DNA from: Anseranas semipalmata | Lineage: Eukaryota > Chordata > Aves > Anseriformes > Anseranatidae | Assembly: GCA_013399115.1 (NCBI GenBank) | Contig: VXAA01002187.1 | Location: 397,759 to 461,758, forward strand | DNA: 64,000 nucleotides | Direction: 5' to 3' | Part shown: positions 37,301 to 48,063 of the stretch, one piece after another | How positions within the stretch are numbered: the stretch's first letter is position 1 | Layout of the letters: each line of letters opens with the position of its first letter | Program-made: the position numbers and the translations under genes | The notes under the pieces: model-generated | Told to the model about the DNA's origin: nothing | The model's input: the letters and a program-made list of their open reading frames with translations, nothing else | Database searches by the model: none

Positions 37301-39799
37301 AGGCTGACAGTTCAGGAATAAATACCATACCAGTAAAAATGTATTTCATTATACATACCTAGTTTGGTTGGAAAGCACTCATCTGAAAGATGACACAGTG
37401 TGGGATTTTCTGTCTCAAGGCATTTCCTATTCTCCTGCTTCACACTCACCCCCCTCGCCACTCCCCCCTTCCCCCCATTTATACAGGGTCAGCCTACAGA
37501 ATATACATGCAGTTTACTTAGGTTTGGAAAGGGAATTGCACGATCCAACCACGGAAAAAAAGAAAGCATAAGGAAGGGCCACAAGAGCGTGCAACATGAA
37601 ACTGCTGTTCATGCTGGGGACAGTACTGTATATTTTGTGGGGACATTTAGCAAAGAGAATACAAGAGGTTACTAGTGATGCCATGAAAATCATCCATTCT
37701 GCTGATTTATGACATCGCTGCACATAGTAAAACTCTCTCTTGCTTTCTCTTTCTCACTACAGTTTTACCCTCAAACTTGAATTGCCGATCTGATTCACTG
37801 TCCCGTAAGCTGATGACTCTTTGCTCCGCAAGCCATTCACACGCCTCACGGACTCGACGCTTTCATTCCCAACAGTCATAGTCTGTGCCTGTCCCCAGAT
37901 TGTCAGCAAGAATGAGAACAGCACAGTGGCAACACAATGACATACGTACACAACACGCAAAGAGAAGAATGGTTCAGTTAGCGAAGACCATCATGCAAAA
38001 TAACATGAACCACTTTCAAGGCAAAATAAACTGAGAAAATTGTGAGAGACAAACTCAAGTAAAGAGATGCAGAAAATGCCTCATAAGGAGATGGTCTCAG
38101 TATTATTATTCCCTACTTTGAAATTTGTGCAACCAGATTCGTAGGAAAAGTGATAACAAGCCTGTGCAAATGGATAAGCATCTCCTATTCCAGCAGAATA
38201 TTTCACAGTATTTAATTATGGCATTGCCTGTTTTGCACTGAATAAACTGACTGGCTTAGGTGGTGCCTTCTGGTGATTAGGTTTTAAATACCTTTCTCTT
38301 AATAGTCACCAAAATAATCATTCCCACAACAGACGAATGACTGCTTCCCTGGACAAAAACTTCATCATTTTCAAGTGATGTCACTGCCATGTTGTTACTT
38401 ACCAGTGGTGGCTTCTTGCCAACTAGTTCATCTCTAAAGAAGACATCATACCCCAAACTGAAATTACAGACCCAATATAGCAGCTTCTGTTGCTGCTATG
38501 CTGTTTTTGGAAACAGAGGTTTCCAGTGGCAGTGCATCTGGCTTGTGTGCCTGCAGATGAGCAAGCATTTCTGTTCTCTCCCATAATCTAATATTAACAG
38601 GAATCTCAATTCATCTGACAATAGCATTAAACCGGAGGACAGCACTGGATTACTCCCCAGAGCATCCACCAAATATTACATTAGCTGCAGAGCAATTATT
38701 GGATAGACCTGTCAAAACACAAATGCCCTATGCCATTGCTGTCATCCCTCTTGTAAGGAAACCATTATTTGCAGCTTGAAACGTTTGTGCAGCTCATGTG
38801 AATGTTCACTTTGCCTAGCAAATATTCATGTGAAGCAGCAAACCTAAGTATTTCTACTGATACTGAGATCCAGTGACACAGATACAGGAAGGATGAAGAT
38901 GTTACATTTATGGGAATAATCATAACTGGACTAAAATTTGGTTTAATGTCTATTCTTGCCTTTTCATTTAACAAAGAAGAAAAACAGGAAAGATTGACAG
39001 ATTACCTAAAAATATTTCTGGACCGACATCTAGGTTAAAAACAACCCTCTCTTCTTCATTTCAATTGCTGGTATAAAATGATATAATCATAATACTCACA
39101 AAACATTTCTTTGTTAAAAAAATGAAGTTAGTATCAGTAACAAACTGTGAAATGGTAGAATGTAGAGAGGAAATTGTCCAAATCCTTCTCTTTTTCACAG
39201 TGGTCACGTTCACTGGTTTCAGCTGGGAAATATACACAGTGTTGGTGGTTTAGAAGTGCAGGCAGAACTGCTGATCACTCCTGCAGTGGGCTATGCTAAA
39301 GAATTTCCCATTTTAGCATGAAAAAACCACTAGAAAAGACAGGTTCCAAGCATGTGCTGAAGTCAGCATATCTGGATGATGTCAAAGAAATAATATCGGT
39401 ACACCATCTATATCATTGCTTCCAACTGTTCTTTATCTGTTAGTTGGTGCCACATAACAGCATAATATTTGGGGATTAGAAGAAAATCTAGCGTCAGTCT
39501 AGACTGGAATAGCTAATAAATTTATGGATAAAGGTACATACAGCTGCTTCAGCAATTGCAAGAAGAGAATAAAATTCTTGCAATCAGTGACCAGCCTATT
39601 GACATTTATTGATATCTTCATGAACTGCGAACAAACCCAGCAGCCAATTTTCAGCTCTTTCTCAAGGAGTAAATCACTCAAAAGGCAACTTCAGAATAAG
39701 TCCCTCCTGCAAGGGCAACAACTGAGGTGAGAAATCAACCTGTATGTCAAACATGCTGTCAGGGCAAAGTCAATCACCCTGAGTAAAGGGCAGCTGTAC
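31391..39799. other. Intronic DNA next to the TM3 exon, no gene recognised
   Basis: Simple repeats only: a near-perfect 18-base direct repeat (31921-31938 and 31947-31964), an A run followed by GAA units (33635-33667), a TG run (about 35781-35794) and a CT-rich stretch. Open frames here are short or lack an ATG. A signal-peptide-like minus frame at 37757-37960 begins with TTG and is discussed under rejected items. Confidence 0.45.
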
Positions 39800-39949
39800 C
39801 TTGTTTTGTCTTCTTTGCCTTCTTCGAAGCCTCAGAAACTCCTTGTGCTGCCGTGAAACAAAGTTGACTGCTGCATATTCTAGTAATGCAGCAAAGACAA
39901 AGAGAAGGCATACGGCCATCCAGATGTCGATAGCTTTTACATAGGAAAC
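39800..39949 (-). CDS. GLRA4: Glycine receptor alpha-4 subunit, TM3 exon
   Basis: An internal 50-codon exon in phase 0 on both sides, with acceptor TTTCTAG before [10 protein letters not shown] and donor AAG followed by GTACAG. Residues 1-5 are the short extracellular turn, about 6-29 ([20 protein letters not shown]) are transmembrane segment 3, and about 30-50 (start [20 protein letters not shown], ending NK) begin the large cytoplasmic loop. The arginine-rich cluster matches the basic segment that in alpha-1 serves membrane orientation, nuclear-import-like and G-beta-gamma contacts; that role is known from alpha-1 and is inferred here. The segment is nearly invariant among alpha subunits, so this exon alone does not decide the subtype; the call rests on the phase-0 join to the terminal exon. 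Confidence 0.93.
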
Positions 39950-42900
39950 CTAGAAAGAAGAAGGATACAGCATATTATATTTCAAACTTCTTCGTAAGCT
40001 GAAGATATTGACATGAAAAAGTAAACACATTTCTGCACAGCATGAGCTCCAGTTGTTTGAAGAGGTGTTTTGTTTTTTTTTTTTCATTTTGGTTTGGTTT
40101 GCTTGTTTTGGTTTGTTGCCTTGTTGGTTTATAACAAATAACATAATCCAACTATTCATGGTAGTGTGTTCTTTGTGAACACACAAATTACAAGCTACAG
40201 CCTTGAGCAAAAGAATAGGGATTAGTGTAACAAAATATGATTGCTTTTATACTCACAATGCTGGTTTATCAGAAAGAATATGAATAAAATACGTATTGAA
40301 AAAAAATGCCATAGAAAGGTTATATTTTTCACCTTTTTATTCTCTTTTACAAATTAATTAGCATATTGATTGTCTATGTTTGATATACGTAACCTGAAAG
40401 TAAACTCAGTGTACTGTATCCTAATGGTTGATATAGCTTCACTAATATATATGTTATTAAATGTTCAATCACAGTCATTTGACTTTTATCCAACAACTCT
40501 ATAAGTAAAAATAAATCTACACAGACATTATCCATTAGAAATACCCAAGTACCAGATGCCTTTGTTCTAGTACAAGGCTATTATGATTTGACTGTTCCAC
40601 AACAAAATCAGAGGTATTAAGCACAGTAGTGTCACAAGATTTTTATCATGTTACCCACACAGCAGGCCAAATAGTAACCAATTAATAAGCTACACAGTAT
40701 CCATATCAAAGGTACATTGTCCTCCATAGCTGTGTTTGGTCTCTGCCTTTCTTTGTAGTCTTACAGTTTTTAAGCAAAGATCTTATGACTAAGCAACAGC
40801 AGGATGTCTCTATTGTTTATCAGGTATTACATCCAGGGTGGAATTATAATCATCTGTCTTTTAATGTCTGCAAAGTACATGTGAGCTAGTTGCCTAAACT
40901 CCTTTGATATAAATGAATCAAGAAATGAAGAAGAGTAGGCATTTCTAGGATGCAATACTTCTGAGCTGTTTTAGATGTCTACTTTAGAATGAGATGAACA
41001 ACACCCTAGTAGTGCTTTTTGTCTTCATGTCTGTACATAAGAGCTTAGAACCACATGATCTCAGCATAGACGCATGGGACTTTATGCAGTTGTCCAAATA
41101 AAAGCATCACATACTACCACTTAGGTACTTAGTCTCTACTTGCTAATCCAGTAGAGCACAGATCTCCAGTATCATACTAGCTGGCCCTCTGGAGATGTCT
41201 CAGATACCCAACAGAATCTCAAATGGCGCCACCCCACAACTGAATTAAGCTAAGAAAAATGGATTGTACCCAAACTCTGAAAAATTATAATTTAATGTCA
41301 GAATAGTACCCTGCAGGTTAAATAATTCCATGCAGTCAAAACATACATTAGTCTGAAAAGAGAGCAGAAAAGAATGTGTTGTGCATCTAACAGTCTAATG
41401 TTTAGTAGACCCAACCTCCACCTCAGGAGGCTCCCCCCCCTACCCTGGGATACTTTGCATGTGCTATTCAAAATGACCTTGCTTCTATGCTCATGGCTAC
41501 CATTTCATGATGAAGGGAAGCATGCCTATCTCTGTAGATTTTGCTCCTGTTCATGTTGTGCTAGAATAGCATCATTTTTCAAAGCTTGTAGAACATTTTT
41601 TGTTAACATCAAATAGAATACACTGCACTATGTGCTCCAGCAGGCAATATGAGAGCAGGAACTAGCATTTAAAGCATGGCAGAAAAGATACAGAGCTCCA
41701 TTTTGCAGATCCTGAACACTGAGCAGGACATTTCAGAGGAGCCAAGTACTGTTATTCAGCCTGCATCAGGAGAACACACATTTCTGCAGCTGAGGCTATA
41801 GGCCAGTTCCACGCTGCAGCGCCCACTGCAGCTTTCACAGTACAACATGACCAGGCTGAGGTGGAAGAGAAGCATTTAACAGGCAAAGGTGACACTGTGA
41901 ATCTGTGCCTTTCAGTTAGATATACCACAGGTATATATTTCTCTCTCACAGACATAGAAAAATCTTACAAGTGACATCTTCATTGAGCAGCTGTGAAACC
42001 CAGTGAAAACTCTGCAATGTCTCAGACACTGTGCCACAGGCTGAAGCACAGTAGGAATCAAGTCACCGTAATTTCTTTAAAATGCAGCTGAGTTCAGGTT
42101 GTTTGTTACCTTCTTTGAAGGGGCAGCTTGTTTTCCTTTACAAATGCCCTTAGGAGACGCATTAGACATGCATAAACAGCTGGACTGTGCTGCCAGAGAC
42201 AGCAAAATGCAGGGAGCTGAAGCCACAAGAATCAGCATTTCTGACTGTGCAAATCCTGTCCTAGCAGGCTTAAAGCAGTGAGGGCAAAATCATAAAGGAA
42301 ACTCTGAGTTAGTCTTTCTGCTACTGACACAGTGCTGCCGTAAATGGCATCCACACAATTGCTGAGCCAGCTGGATTATTTTAGGTCCAGGCTGCTGTGC
42401 TGGGATCAGAGGATCATGATATACTTGGCAGGTACGTAGCTTGTTGTGTTGTTTAGCTATTGCCACACTATGGCACAGCTTTAAATGCACAAACAGAAAG
42501 CAATTGCCTCCAACAACACATTGAAATAAATATATGCAAAACAAAAATATAAGCAAAAGTCCTAAAATAAGTGAAATTTGACCCCCTCATTTCAAATCAC
42601 TTTATAATTTTATTTGCATATCCCCAGTATGTACAAAATTCTGCTGCTCAAAGTCTAAAAGCCTATGCAATTTTCTGAAGCCAGACTATTTTCTAGCCAT
42701 CCCTATGCCTGGAAAATTATGTGGATCTTTTACAGAAAGCCTAGGAGGTCCTCATCTGGTACACGTTTCCAGGGAAGTCTTAAGGTGGGTGCCCAGATTT
42801 TAGACCAGCACTTTAGTATCTAAAGCACACACAAAGCAAAGAATCTATGGACTTCATGTTCTCTCTCTATTTTAGCTGACTTTTGTCTGTGTCTTCCTTC

Positions 42901-43140
42901 AATTGGGAAAGGGCCACAGCTACCAGATCACAGACTGCTCTGAAGTGGGCCTCTCCCACCACCCTTGCTGAAGCTGCTCCACTTTGTATGAAAACACATA
43001 AAAATGGATTGATTTGGGGACTGGGAACAGAGTCTCGTCTTCTCAGATGTAACTCTTAACCTCTGGGATGAATTCATCCTCTGTCTCTATGTCCCAAACA
43101 CATGCAGAGATTGAGAGGGTCATATCGCAGAGTATTTCAT
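39950..43140 (-). other. Start of upstream GLRA4 intron, no exon recognised
   Basis: The acceptor CTAG at 39950-39953 follows a weak pyrimidine stretch on the minus strand. I searched both strands for the expected preceding exon (TM1-TM2, with its near-invariant pore segment) and did not find it here or further right. A T/G-rich run (TTTGG, TTTGC units) lies at 40066-40120. Otherwise it is featureless AT-rich DNA. Confidence 0.5.
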
Positions 43141-43141
43141 G

Positions 43142-43240
43142 CTGGTTGAACAATTTCCTTCAGTGACATGAGCACAGAAAGGTTGTGAATTTGATCCGCA
43201 CATTCCAGGTGAATGCTATAACCACTTGCCTACCAGATGC
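43142..43240 (-). repeat. Probable ancient tRNA-derived SINE
   Basis: On the minus strand 'gtggttatagcattcacctg' followed by 'gaatgtgcggatcaaattca' and 'caacc' resembles the head of tRNA-derived SINEs, with a degraded A box and a B-box-like GATCAAATTC about 30 bases on. Such fossils (MIR/AmnSINE-like) occur in birds. It is diverged and the body beyond is not recognised with confidence, so the exact ends are uncertain. Confidence 0.42.
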
Positions 43241-43565
43241 TGCAGCTTCTCACTGTGGTATCTCACATATCAATGAAATGCCCTTTTCTAGGAGCTCCTC
43301 AGCATTTCCCACTTATCTCCACAGGAAATTCTTCACTCAGCAGGCTCTATCGTGTATCTCATGCCTAGATGTTTATCTCTCCTTCACACTGTACAGTGAA
43401 CTTTTCCCATCTAATTTTCAGTTAAAAATATTGCTGACTGACATACTCTTAGGAGCTAGGGTCTGCAAAACTGAATACTTTTATGATATCGTAGGCACAC
43501 TCATTGCTTTGGCAGATTCTTCCACCAGCCCAAAAATAGTTAGCACACAGTTAGCAGCTATGTTT

Positions 43566-43593
43566 TTGTTTGTTTGTTTGTTTGTTTGTTTGT
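43566..43593. repeat. TTTG microsatellite
   Basis: About seven perfect tandem TTTG units within a T-rich stretch. Confidence 0.9.
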
Positions 43594-43853
43594 TTTTTTC
43601 CCAGATTGCAGTCTAGCATTAAAACTCATATCTTTGCCCAACCAAAAGGCTAATATCACTTTCTTCATCAAGGACCTCATCAAATTATATTGTATCTCCA
43701 GCTTCCTTAACTACCTCGTCCATGCTCCTTGAAATATAGTCACTACTGTGTACATGTGAGGCAGGATAGATCCTGATGTTCTTGGAGAAGGTTTCCTCTC
43801 ACTTAACTAAAACAGTTATGTAAATTTTTGTTTTTTAAGTTAATGCTAAGAAA

Positions 43854-43898
43854 TTTATTATTATTATTACTATTATTATTATTATTATTATTATTATA
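43854..43898. repeat. TTA microsatellite
   Basis: About fifteen TTA units, with one TAC interruption near 43870. Confidence 0.9.
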
Positions 43899-44599
43899 GC
43901 GCAAGATGCATCTAAGTGGAACATAGACATCTACACTATAGTCAAATGAACTGTACCCTAAAAATGTCATTATTATTTTTGACCAAGCCTGGAGTTTTGA
44001 ATGGCTATTTCAGGTATAGATATCTGCTTGATATAGGCCTATGATGGTAAGATAAAGCCTGTGAATCATCTTTGTTAACTAGTGTCTTGATGCAACGTTG
44101 AGCAGAACAGAGAAGTTATCCCATGCTAGCCTATGTAGCAGAGACTGTTATCTTAGTATCTACCAACTTTTTCATAATTTCACTTACAGGACAGAATACA
44201 AGGCGTACAGTAACACTACCAATTCAGAGTTAACATTATCAAGCTACCAAGTATAAAATGTAGTAGTTGTTTTTTTTAAAAAAGGTAGACCTTGTAAAAC
44301 ATTATCTGAAAAGCCTGTACGGCTCCATTTGCTTTGCAGTACTTTTAGGAATGGTTGTTTGGAAACTCCGTGTCGTTCAGCATTATCATGTTCAGAAAGT
44401 ACATTAAGATTTTCTTGCCCTTTTCTTTCTTTAAATAGCTGCTCTGGTTTTTACTGTATGCTGAACAGCTTCCTCTTTTTTTTTTTTTGTGGGGGGGGAA
44501 GGGTATTTAATGGCTCTCACTAATAAAACCATAAATTATATCAATTATTCAGATGCTCTGTAAATGTTTTAGGGCCAGCTGTATTTCTTCTGCAGCACA

Positions 44600-44715
44600 A
44601 GCCTCTTGAGACAACTCCTTTAACTCTCTGATCCAGTCTAACAGGTGTAAAATGGGAGTAAAGATACTTCCATTCTCTCCCAGTGTTCTATGTTGTGAAA
44701 ATAAATTTAATAAGC
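44600..44715 (+). repeat. Probable MIR fragment
   Basis: Contains 'acaactcctttaactctctg' and later 'gtgtaaaatgggagtaaaga', the ordered words of the MIR 3' half (a 'caagtcacttaacctctctg' word, then 'tgtaaaatgggaata'). Diverged but collinear over about 100 bases. Confidence 0.5.
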
Positions 44716-45959
44716 AGCATAAAGAGCTCAAAATATGATAAGAACCATATACTCACTTATTTTGGTTGATAAGATTTCATGAAAAAAAAATCTTTGACTT
44801 GTGATATGAAGCTCAAACCCTCGATTTTGTACAATGCCACATTCTAGGCAAGACTTTTCAAAGAAGAAAATTTTAAACTACTGGGAAACATACAATTTTG
44901 AAATAAATTTCTCCTATGCATTAAAAGAATCTCTTGGGAAAAAAAAAAGTTAGAGAAGTTTTCAGACCGGAAATGTAGAAATAGAAGAAAGTAATATTTT
45001 AAATCAAAACTGAAATGAAAGTTAAGTAAAACTGCCTTCCAGTACTAGGAATTGATGTTGCATTAAATTTCATTTTAGTTTTTTAAACCAAAGCACTTAC
45101 ATGAATTTTTGTTATCATAAAATCTGAATTCATAAAGAAATTGACAGCTCTTTCCTGCATGTCAGCTTTACATAGTTGAATCTGGAAGCACCAGCCCTGG
45201 TTTCACCACATTTTCCAGGCAGAAAAGTTTCTGAAAGAAGAACATGTTGTCTGAATCTTCTTTTTGTTTCACTGTTATTCTAGATCTTTCTTTTCACCCT
45301 AGTGTTGCACTTCCATAAAATATCATCATGCTAAAACAAATTCATATCAGAAAATGCAGATTACTTTTCCAGTCCTAAAATTTCAGGCATTTTATACTAT
45401 TTGGTTGTTGCAATGCTTTCCAGTTAATTATCCTTCACATTCTGCAATTTTAGAGAGTCATAGTCACTGTGCCATACCTTGACTGGTCAGGTCAGCAAGA
45501 CTTTCTAGCTTAGTTGACAGTATGGGATAAAACAGAAAGAGTTTCAGATTCCACCAACTTTAAAATCAATGGGATTGACCTCCTGGTGAGAAAACCTTCA
45601 TGAAGCATTCAAGCAAGACAAGTAAAGCAACTGCCCATTGCAGCTGGCTTTGGGTCCTGTTCTTGAAGGGGGATGGTTCTGCAGGACAGTAAGAGGGCTG
45701 ATCATCAGTACCAGTTCTAGCTGCTGGGATCTCCCCTTTTACATCTACACAAGTATGCCTGGAAATACAGGAAAAGTCCTCTAGGCCAAAAAAATCTGCC
45801 TTCATATATTTTACCTTCTCTGTGGAACAACCATGTGGTCAGAAAGAGATAGAAACTGGCTCAATTTTTCTTGCCTTGGCTTGCTCGGTCTTCGGCCCCA
45901 ACCCAGAGAGTACCTTGGGTTAGGAGCTGGAGCTCTGCTTGGGCTTGGGACTGAGTACA
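44716..45959. other. Intronic DNA, nothing recognised
   Basis: AT-rich sequence with short A runs; no exon, repeat family or regulatory site recognised. Confidence 0.5.
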
Positions 45960-47032
45960 TGTGGTGGTTTCACCCTGCTGGGCAGCTGAACTCCACTACA
46001 ACCGCTCTCTCACTCCCCCTCCTCAAAGGGAAAAGGGGGAGAAAATACGATGGAAAGGGCTCAAGGGTTGAGATAAGAACAGGGAGATCACTCACCAATT
46101 ATCGTCACGGGCAAAACAGACTCATCATAGGGAGATTAATATAATTTATTGCCTATCACGAGCAAACTAGAGCAGTGAGAAACTACAAGCAAACTAAAAA
46201 CACCTTCCCCCATCCACCCTCTTCTGCCTCCTCCTTCCGAACGGCGCAGGGAAACGGGGGATGGGGGCTGCGGTCAGTCCCTAATGCTGCGTCTCTGCCG
46301 CTTCTTCACGGTCACTCTCTGCCCCTGATCCACGTGGGGTCCCTCCCACGGGATGCCGTCCTTCCCAAACTGATCCTGCGTGGGCTTCCCACAGGCTGCA
46401 GCTCTTCCAGAACTGCTCCCATATGGGTCCGTACCACGGGGCCCATCCCTCAGGACCAAACTGCTCCAACATGGCTCCCCCACGGGCGGCAGCTCCCGCC
46501 AGGCCTCCTGCTCCTGCGTGGGCTCCTCTCCACGGGCTGCAGCTCCGGCCCGGGGCCTGCTCCTGCGGGGGCTCCCATGGGCCGCAGCCTCCTTCAGGCC
46601 ACATCCACCTGCTCCATGGGGGCTCCTCCATGGCTGCAGCGTGGAGATCTGCTCCGTGGGGTACCCATGGGCTGCAGGGGGACGGCGTGCTCCACCATGG
46701 GCCTCTGCACGGGCCACAGGGGAACTTCTGCTGCGGCGCCTGGAGCCCCTCCTGCCCTCCTCCTGCACTGACCTGGGTGCCTGCAGGGCTGTTCCTCTCA
46801 CATTTCTCACTCCTCTCTCCCAGCTGCTGTGGCACAGCAGTTTGTTCCCTTCCTTAACTCTGCTCTCCCAGAGGCACAACCAGCGTCGCTCCCTGGCTTG
46901 GCTCTGGCCAGCAGCGGGTCCCTTTTGGAGCTGGCTGGAGCTGGCTCTGATCTGACATGGGGCAGCTGCTGGGCTCTGCTCACAGAGGCCATCCCTACAG
47001 CTACCAAGCCCTTGCCATGTAAGCACAATACT
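45960..47032 (-). mobile_element. Solo LTR of an ERVL-type endogenous retrovirus
   Basis: A 1,073-base unit of a very common avian LTR type, recognised by 'gtggtggtttcaccctgctg', 'tcactcaccaattatcgtca' and a GC-rich core with repeated 'gggctgcag' and 'ctgctcc' words. It is flanked by a perfect 5-bp repeat GTACA (45955-45959 and 47033-47037), consistent with a target-site duplication. Orientation is inferred from a TTTATT at 46145-46150, AATAAA on the minus strand, so it lies in the same sense as GLRA4. No internal retroviral genes accompany it, so it is a solo LTR left by recombination. The many open frames in its GC-rich core are not genes. Subfamily not assigned. Confidence 0.85.
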
Positions 47033-47479
47033 GTACACAAGCTGCAGAAGCTGGTTGGGCCCTTCTACTTCATAAAAATAAGGAAAAGGTGAGAACAGAG
47101 AACGGACAGAGAGAAAATGAGGTCATCTTTATGATGTTTATAGTGCACCCACTACAACACACTAATCAGGAACCAAAGTAATGACAAGGTTTACTGCAGA
47201 AAGGAATATTGTCAGAGACCCCAGAAGTTCAGTGTGGGGAATGGAAGAGGAGGGAATGATAACAAAAGCTGTCTTCTCCCAGACTGAAACTGTGGAAAAT
47301 ATTTGTTTGCATCTTCAAGACTTCAGTGTTCACATTCTTTCAGGTATGTACTTTGTAATGAAAAAGTTTAAGCTATCAGAGCTATTATTCTGCTACTGGA
47401 AAATAAACATTTATACTACGGGCCTGATTTTAACTGGAGATGGTTCATTGGTGAATGAGTCCTGTGGAACTTGTGTGTC
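47033..47479. other. Spacer between two LTRs
   Basis: About 450 bases of ordinary AT-rich DNA without retroviral gag, pol or env content, so the two flanking LTRs are not the ends of one provirus. Confidence 0.65.
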
Positions 47480-48063
47480 TGTACTGGTTTTGGCTGGGGT
47501 AGAGTTAATTTTCTTCATAGTAGCTCATATGGTGCTATGTTTTGGATTTGTGATTGAAAACAGTGCTGATAACACACCAATGTTTTAGTGGTTGCAGAGC
47601 AGTGCTTATAACAAGTCAAGGACTTTTCTGCTTCTCATGCTGCCCTCCATGCTCTCAAGGAGGCTGGGAGTGCACAAGACTTGGGAGGGGACAGAGCCAG
47701 GACAGCTGACCCCAACTGACCAAAGGGATCCTCCTTACCATATGATGTCATGCTCAGCAATAGATGCTGGGAGGAGAAGTTTGCAGGGCTGCCATTGCTC
47801 GGGGACTAGCTGGGTGTCTGTTAGCTGGTGGTGAGCAATTGGGTTTTGCATCACTTGTTTTTTCTCTTGGATTTGTTTTTCCTTTGTTTCTTTCTTTTTT
47901 TTTTTTTTTTAATTTAAATTTTACAAATTAAATTGTCTTTACTTCAACACATGAGTTTTCTAATTTTCGCCCTTCCAGTTCTCTTCCCCTCATCCCACTG
48001 GGGCGGGGGAGTGAGCGAGCTGCTGCATGGAGCTTAGCTGCCTACCAGTGCTAAACCATAGCA
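47480..48063 (+). mobile_element. Second solo LTR, different ERVL-type family
   Basis: Recognised by the start TGTACTGGTTTTGGCTGGGG, then 'tagagttaattttcttcata', 'gacagctgaccccaactgac', 'catatgatgtcatgctcag', 'aattaaattgtctttact' and the end GCTAAACCATAGCA. It runs TG to CA. Flanks are GTGTC (47475-47479) and GAGTC (48064-48068), a 4-of-5 target-site duplication. The TATA box expected before 'gctggg' is degraded (caatagatgctggg). A 16-base T run interrupts the region before the ATTAAA-type poly(A) signal. No internal genes, so a solo LTR on the plus strand, opposite to GLRA4. Confidence 0.92.

Larger units (their letters stand above)
11432..39799 (-). other. GLRA4 intron between TM3 and TM4 exons
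   Basis: The minus-strand sequence starts with a donor GTACAG right after the TM3 exon (AAC AAG) and ends with a pyrimidine tract and CAG before the terminal exon. Both exons join in phase 0, giving QNK followed by EDEV, as in the alpha-subunit family. At about 28.4 kb it is long and contains CR1 fragments, a GC-rich island, an octamer cluster, an assembly gap and simple repeats, each listed separately. No nested gene was recognised. Confidence 0.85.
43241..44595. other. Intronic DNA with two microsatellites
   Basis: The two simple repeats at 43566-43593 and 43854-43898 are listed separately. A plus-strand frame (43185-43616) overlaps the SINE fossil and a TTTG array, begins with GTG and is rejected as chance. 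Confidence 0.5.

Noticed and set aside
37757..37960. Minus-strand frame resembling a secreted peptide (hydrophobic start, two N-glycosylation motifs)
   Set aside because: The frame starts with TTG, not ATG, and an upstream stop is reached without any ATG; no acceptor precedes it. The signal-like start cannot be translated as shown.
43185..43616. 143-codon plus-strand frame
   Set aside because: Begins with GTG, overlaps the SINE-like fossil and runs into a TTTG microsatellite.
46175..46955. Several long frames on both strands (up to 198 codons plus, 254 codons minus)
   Set aside because: All lie in the GC-rich core of an ERVL-type LTR, which is non-coding.
45960..48063. A provirus bounded by the two LTRs
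   Set aside because: The LTRs belong to different families, lie in opposite orientation, have separate target duplications, and nothing retroviral lies between them.
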